Assembly (NCBI GenBank): GCA_031271245.1
Contig: JAISWC010000202.1
Coordinates: forward strand, 1 to 10,553
DNA length: 10,553 nucleotides
From: Tannerella sp.
GTDB taxonomy: Bacteria; Bacteroidota; Bacteroidia; Bacteroidales; Tannerellaceae
Reading direction: 5' to 3'
The translations under genes were made by a program, and so were the position numbers. A model generated the notes under the pieces. The model saw only the letters and a program-made list of their open reading frames with translations. It ran no database searches and was not told the DNA's origin. Positions within the stretch are counted from its first letter, which is position 1, and each line of letters starts with the position of its first letter. This document shows, one piece after another, positions 7,879 to 10,553 of this stretch.

Positions 7879-7910
7879 CAAAATTAGAACGATAATTTCA
7901 ATCTCGCAAA
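7879..7910 (-). promoter_or_regulatory. Promoter for tig
   Basis: On the minus strand TTTG at 7910-7907 and TAATTTTG at 7886-7879 are separated by 20 nt, an exact match to the Bacteroidota promoter. Initiation near 7873 would give a leader of about 45 nt. A second -7-like TATATTTG overlaps the -33 element (7914-7907) but has no -33 partner at the right distance. Confidence 0.6.
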
Positions 7911-7961
7911 TATAACCGGAAAGATTATGTGCAATAAATGATAATTTTTCTTCCGAATTTC

Positions 7962-7992
7962 TTTGGAGATTGGAATTTAATCCTTTTCTTTG
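7962..7992 (+). promoter_or_regulatory. Candidate promoter for the RRM gene
   Basis: In the 314-nt divergent spacer, plus-strand TTTG at 7962-7965 is followed after 19 nt by TTTCTTTG at 7985-7992, one mismatch from TAnnTTTG. Initiation near 7999 would give a T-rich leader of about 140 nt before the RRM start. The rest of the spacer shows only A/T-rich sequence and the possible upstream ORF. Confidence 0.35.
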
Positions 7993-8020
7993 TGCCCTGA
8001 AAGGAGTAATAATACTTCGA

Positions 8021-8137
8021 ATGTGCTTAACAATTGTTTTTTATTTCCGACTGGATCGATTTATTTTTCATTGTTACGAACTTCCTGTTTTTTTCTTGCT
8101 TTCAAACAGTAACCTATTATTTTTTTTAATTTCTTGA
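8021..8137 (+). other. Possible 38-codon upstream ORF in the RRM gene leader
   Basis: ATG at 8021 to TGA at 8135-8137 encodes a hydrophobic, phenylalanine- and leucine-rich 38-residue peptide (starts MCLTIVFYF) ending 4 nt before the RRM start. An AAGGAG lies at 8001-8006, 14 nt before its ATG, farther than usual. The composition could simply reflect the T-rich leader. No family is recognised. Confidence 0.15.
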
Positions 8138-8141
8138 TTAT

Positions 8142-8387
8142 ATGAATATTTACATTGGTAATTTGAACTATCGAGTTCAGGAAGACAATTTGAGAAGAGC
8201 ATTGCAGAAATATGGCGACGTCAGTTCCATAAAAGTGATTAAAGACCGCGACACCGGTCGTTCCAAAGGATACGCATTTGCAGAAATGCCGAATGACAAT
8301 GAGGCAAACGAAGCTATTGAGGGATTGCACGAAACGCAGTTTGAAGGTCGTCAACTGGTGCTGAAACAAGCGCTGCCGAAAAGGTAA
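8142..8387 (+). CDS. Small RRM-domain RNA-binding protein
   Basis: An 81-residue protein that is a single RNA recognition motif with almost nothing else. RNP2 is IYIGNL at 3-8 and RNP1 is KGYAFAEM at 42-49, with aromatic Tyr4, Tyr44 and Phe46 in the positions that stack on RNA bases. RNP1 in the wider family is usually KGFGFVEM, so Ala replaces the second Gly. The tail (VLKQALPKR) is short and basic. Such stand-alone RRM proteins are known in Bacteroidota, where they are thought to act as global post-transcriptional regulators in a phylum that often lacks Hfq; the targets here are unknown. It is a single-gene unit: divergent from tig, with a long T-rich leader and its own intrinsic terminator. 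The overlapping minus-strand frame at this locus has no recognisable family. Confidence 0.95.
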   Translation: MNIYIGNLNYRVQEDNLRRALQKYGDVSSIKVIKDRDTGRSKGYAFAEMPNDNEANEAIEGLHETQFEGRQLVLKQALPKR

Positions 8388-8410
8388 AATTTATTTCGCT
8401 TGAAACTTTA

Positions 8411-8448
8411 AATAACTTCTGCCTGGTTGGGGCGGAAGTTATTTTTTT
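8411..8448 (+). terminator. Intrinsic terminator of the RRM gene
   Basis: AATAACTTCTGCC (8411-8423) pairs with GGCGGAAGTTATT (8431-8443) as a 13-bp stem with one G-U pair and a 7-nt loop. An unbroken T-run follows at 8442-8448. It lies 23 nt after the RRM stop. Confidence 0.92.
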
Positions 8449-8520
8449 GTTAGTAGTTAGTAGAACAGTAGACGGTAGCAGCGGAAATCTCCAAACAGCC
8501 TATCTCCTAACTGCCTGTTT

Positions 8521-8549
8521 ATGCACAAAACTATATCGCGCACAGTATA
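8521..8549 (+). repeat. Intergenic direct repeat, copy 1 (upstream of the CPBP gene)
   Basis: Begins ATGCACAAAAC and ends CAGTATA, with CGCG in between. It matches copy 2 at 9592-9619 at about 24 of 29 positions, same orientation. Both copies sit at the end of a spacer that begins with degenerate GTAG-rich sequence (8449-8477 here). The 195-nt spacer between the RRM and CPBP genes holds only the terminator, this GTAG tract, a weak AAACAG/CTGTTT inverted repeat (8493-8520) and this repeat. Confidence 0.6.
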
Positions 8550-8582
8550 GCAGTTTAATATTTAATAGAAAGTAATGTCGTT

Positions 8583-9485
8583 ATGAAGGGATTTTTTGCC
8601 GGTCATTCCGTGTTTGTTCAGTCGGGCATTCTCATGACATGCCTGTTGGCAGGAATGATTCTTTGCAGTTTTTTTTCGCTGTTTTTCAGCGGCTTTTCCC
8701 CGCATCCGGGCGATGAACCCGTCTGGGCACTGCAACTTGTGCAGGCGGTGTCGTCGGTAGGCATGATGCTGATTCCGTCTCTGTTGACGGCCTGGCTGTG
8801 CAGCGAACATCCGGGCGACTTTCTGCATCTGCGCGGAATGCCGGATGCCCGCCTGCTGGGATGGGTCACGCTTACGGTCGTGCTGATTTCGCCGACCGTC
8901 TCGCTGACGGGTTATCTGAATATGCAACTTCATCTGCCGGAGGCCCTGGCGCCGCTGGAGGCCCGGATGAGGGAGATGGAAGACCTGGCGGCCGAAGTAG
9001 TCGGCAAAATGACGGCCGAAAAAGGGCTGTTCCCGCTGCTGACGAACCTGTTTATCATAGCGTTTCTTGCCGCGCTGACGGAAGAATTTTTGTTTCGCGG
9101 CACGCTGTTTTCCATTTTCCGGAGAGCCATCCGGAATCCTCATGCGGTGATTTGGCTGATTGCCGTTATCTTCAGCGCCATTCACTGCCAGTTCTACGGA
9201 TTCTTTCCCAGGATGCTGCTGGGGGCTTACCTGGGATATTTGCTCTACTGGACGAAAAACCTCTGGATAGCGGTTTTTGCGCATTTCCTGAATAACGCAT
9301 TCGTGATCGTCGCCCTGTCGAACGATACACTCCAGGAAAATCCCTTCTTTGCCGAAGAGCTTGCACCGGACGATTTGGGCTGGTTTTCCCTTGTCGCCGG
9401 AGGCACGCTGATACTCTTTGCCGGATGCATGTGGCGGATTTTTTCCAGCGCCGCTCCGGACGGGAAACGGAATGACCGGACGTAA
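8583..9485 (+). CDS. CPBP-family intramembrane metalloprotease (CAAX-protease-like)
   Basis: A 300-residue polytopic membrane protein of the Abi/CPBP family. The conserved motifs are present: Glu167-Glu168 and Arg172 in LTEEFLFRGTLF, His201 in SAIHCQFYGF, and His234 with Asn238 in HFLNNAF. Together these form the usual metal-binding and catalytic set. Hydrophobic segments lie at about 13-38, 50-73, 91-110, 150-166, 188-206, 208-224, 227-247 and 267-287. The substrate is unknown; relatives process prenylated proteins, bacteriocins or membrane regulators, and none of these partners is next to it. The gene stands alone between the terminated RRM gene and the convergent SusD-like gene, and its sequence looks more G/C-rich (many CTG, GCC, CGG codons) than its neighbours. 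The upstream ATG at 8574 opens a frame of only three codons, so 8583 is the start. No Shine-Dalgarno is seen. Two direct repeats bracket it. Confidence 0.93.
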   Translation: MKGFFAGHSVFVQSGILMTCLLAGMILCSFFSLFFSGFSPHPGDEPVWALQLVQAVSSVGMMLIPSLLTAWLCSEHPGDFLHLRGMPDARLLGWVTLTVVLISPTVSLTGYLNMQLHLPEALAPLEARMREMEDLAAEVVGKMTAEKGLFPLLTNLFIIAFLAALTEEFLFRGTLFSIFRRAIRNPHAVIWLIAVIFSAIHCQFYGFFPRMLLGAYLGYLLYWTKNLWIAVFAHFLNNAFVIVALSNDTLQENPFFAEELAPDDLGWFSLVAGGTLILFAGCMWRIFSSAAPDGKRNDRT

Positions 9486-9486
9486 A

Positions 9487-9501
9487 CCTGACATGGTCAG
9501 G
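9487..9501 (+). other. Short stem-loop after the CPBP stop
   Basis: CCTGAC, ATG, GTCAGG forms a perfect 6-bp stem with a 3-nt loop, starting 2 nt after the CPBP stop codon. No T-run follows on the plus strand, so it is at best a weak terminator or a 3' mRNA end protector. Confidence 0.35.
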
Positions 9502-9591
9502 AATGAAAAAAGTAGATAGCATTCAGTAGTTGCGGCTCGCCGGATGGCTTTGTGTCACAGTGATACGCTCTCTACTGACTACTCTATAATA

Positions 9592-9619
9592 ATGCACAAA
9601 ACCTACCGCGTGCAGTATA
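9592..9619 (+). repeat. Intergenic direct repeat, copy 2 (downstream of the CPBP gene)
   Basis: Begins ATGCACAAAAC, continues CTACCGCG, and ends CAGTATA; same orientation as copy 1 at 8521-8549 with one base fewer. Within it TGCAC and GTGCA (9593-9597 and 9610-9614) form a small inverted repeat that copy 1 keeps with one mismatch. The preceding spacer (9510-9591) again contains AGTAG/CTACT-like sequence. Confidence 0.6.
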
Positions 9620-9625
9620 AAAGCA

Positions 9626-9656
9626 AAGAGGGCGCCCCAAAACAGGGTGCCCTCTT
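9626..9656 (-). terminator. Terminator-like hairpin after the SusD-like gene
   Basis: AAGAGGGCGCCC (9626-9637) and GGGTGCCCTCTT (9645-9656) form a 12-bp stem with a 7-nt loop, 28 nt after the SusD-like stop. On the minus strand it is followed by TTGCTTTTATA, a moderate T-rich tail, and contains one A-C mismatch. The plus strand has G-U there but no T-run, so the minus-strand direction is preferred. Confidence 0.7.
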
Positions 9657-9684
9657 GAAGTTGACAGTAATTTCACTCCTTGCG

Positions 9685-10553
9685 TCAATATTTATAGAAC
9701 GAGACATCCGGCTTGTCCATCCAGAAAATCGGCGAGGTGAAATTGTCCTGATCAATTACTTTCGAGTATTGTTCGAAATTGTTAGCCGATTCGGACTGTG
9801 GATACGGAATCCGGTTGACCACCGTATGAATAATGGTCGAAGCATTAAACACAAGGGGATTAAGTTTCGGATGACGGGTACGTCGAAGCTCCGTAAACAG
9901 TTCCTGCGGGTTGTGAACATTGAGATGCACATACTTTTGCTGCATGATAATCTCCATTTTGGCTTCCAGATCGGCAGCCTGGAGATAATTATTCCTGACG
10001 ACGTCCGCAAAGGCGGCAATCGTAGTGGCATCCGGTTTCCCGGGTTGCAGGAACTGTCTCACCTCCAGACTCGGATCCGCGCCGGTACCTACCCATTGGT
10101 TGTAGGCATTGTGGCGATACCAGTAATCGGTCGAACTGATGACGGCATTGTATATATGCTGTTCGGCCGAGGCGCCGGTATTGCCCAGATTTTTGAGCGC
10201 AATTTCCGCTTTCAGCAGTTCTATTTCGCCTACCGTAAACGCAGGCTGCGGGTCATGATTCCAGGAGTACGTGGCAATGTTCCAGCACATGTACCAGTTG
10301 GTTTTGATGTAACGTTCCGGGTCTACATAGTAGTTGTAGTCCGTAATGTAGCCATATTCCCCGCCGGCTCCGCCTCCGCTGTTGTAGAGTACCGTTGCCG
10401 ATTCGCAGTCCATGTTGACGGGACGGAAAACATACAGGCCAGTCGCAACGTCCGACCCTTTGGCTCCGGTAAACAGTACCGGCATACGGGGATCATCGAC
10501 CCCGGGCGTGTATTCGTCTTTCCCGTCGCGCGACATGATTTCGGTAAGCAGGG
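9685..10553 (-). CDS. SusD/RagB-family nutrient-binding outer-membrane lipoprotein, C-terminal part
   Basis: The frame is open to the window end; about 288 C-terminal residues are visible and the N-terminus, including the expected lipoprotein signal, is missing. The ATG at 10534-10536 is internal, because the frame continues upstream as LLTEI. Family marks: a DDPRMPVLF segment, the helical motif TVGEIELLKAEIALKNLG typical of the SusD TPR-like scaffold, then QQKYVHLN and ELRRTRHPKLNP, and the C-terminal RIPYPQSESANN segment. These fit the SusD-like_2 type rather than classic starch-binding SusD. Such proteins sit on the cell surface as lids on SusC-type TonB-dependent transporters and bind glycans or peptides; the ligand cannot be told here. 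The SusC partner is expected upstream, beyond 10553. The gene converges on the CPBP gene and ends before a terminator-like hairpin. Confidence 0.9.
   Translation of the reverse strand, partial: LLTEIMSRDGKDEYTPGVDDPRMPVLFTGAKGSDVATGLYVFRPVNMDCESATVLYNSGGGAGGEYGYITDYNYYVDPERYIKTNWYMCWNIATYSWNHDPQPAFTVGEIELLKAEIALKNLGNTGASAEQHIYNAVISSTDYWYRHNAYNQWVGTGADPSLEVRQFLQPGKPDATTIAAFADVVRNNYLQAADLEAKMEIIMQQKYVHLNVHNPQELFTELRRTRHPKLNPLVFNASTIIHTVVNRIPYPQSESANNFEQYSKVIDQDNFTSPIFWMDKPDVSFYKY

Noticed and set aside
8061..8369. 102-codon minus-strand frame across the RRM gene and its leader
   Set aside because: No family resemblance; it would oppose a clear RRM gene with its own terminator, and its lysine- and phenylalanine-rich ends come from the T-rich leader.
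8449..8477. GTAG-rich tract as a tandem repeat or CRISPR-like array
   Set aside because: Units are only 4-6 nt, irregular and without spacers; it looks like the degenerate noncoding filler common in Bacteroidales spacers.
8562..9494. 310-codon minus-strand frame antisense to the CPBP gene
   Set aside because: Its product is rich in Arg, Gln, Lys and His with no family motif or membrane segments. The plus strand carries the complete CPBP motif set, so this is a shadow frame in G/C-rich coding sequence.

Overview
The window comes from a Bacteroidota chromosome, most likely order Bacteroidales (Porphyromonas/Tannerella/Parabacteroides-like; the genus is a guess). The evidence is a SusD/RagB-family lipoprotein, promoters of the Bacteroidota form TTTG-N19..21-TAnnTTTG, a small stand-alone RRM protein, and general lack of Shine-Dalgarno sites. 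There are no tRNA, rRNA, CRISPR or transposase signals.

Region 1 (1-7827, all minus strand) is a protein quality-control and genome-maintenance block. Read in the direction of transcription it is tig (trigger factor), clpP, clpX, recQ, a two-domain parvulin peptidyl-prolyl isomerase, and a second PPIase-like lipoprotein cut by the window start. tig has its own promoter. A second well-matched promoter lies in the tig-clpP gap and should drive clpP-clpX-recQ, whose genes are 13 and 25 nt apart. A weaker promoter candidate precedes the parvulin pair, whose genes are only 3 nt apart. The logic is proteostasis: trigger factor meets nascent chains, ClpXP degrades cytosolic proteins, and the exported PPIases probably act on envelope proteins. 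RecQ is a DNA helicase carried in the same unit.

Region 2 (7828-8141) is the divergent spacer between tig and an RRM gene. It holds the tig promoter on the minus strand and, on the plus strand, a weaker promoter candidate followed by a long T-rich leader with a possible 38-codon upstream ORF.

Region 3 (8142-9625, plus strand) holds the RRM RNA-binding protein with a strong intrinsic terminator, then a membrane CPBP-family (CAAX-protease-like) protein. The CPBP gene is bracketed by two near-identical 28-29 bp direct repeats, one in each flanking spacer.

Region 4 (9626-10553, minus strand) is a terminator-like hairpin and the C-terminal part of a SusD-like surface nutrient-binding lipoprotein, whose SusC partner would lie beyond the window end.

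Most of the window is conserved housekeeping sequence and I see no clear new multi-gene system. The points most worth a second look are the bistable hairpin at the 5' end of the clpP transcript, the repeat-flanked CPBP gene, and the altered ClpP-docking loop of ClpX.
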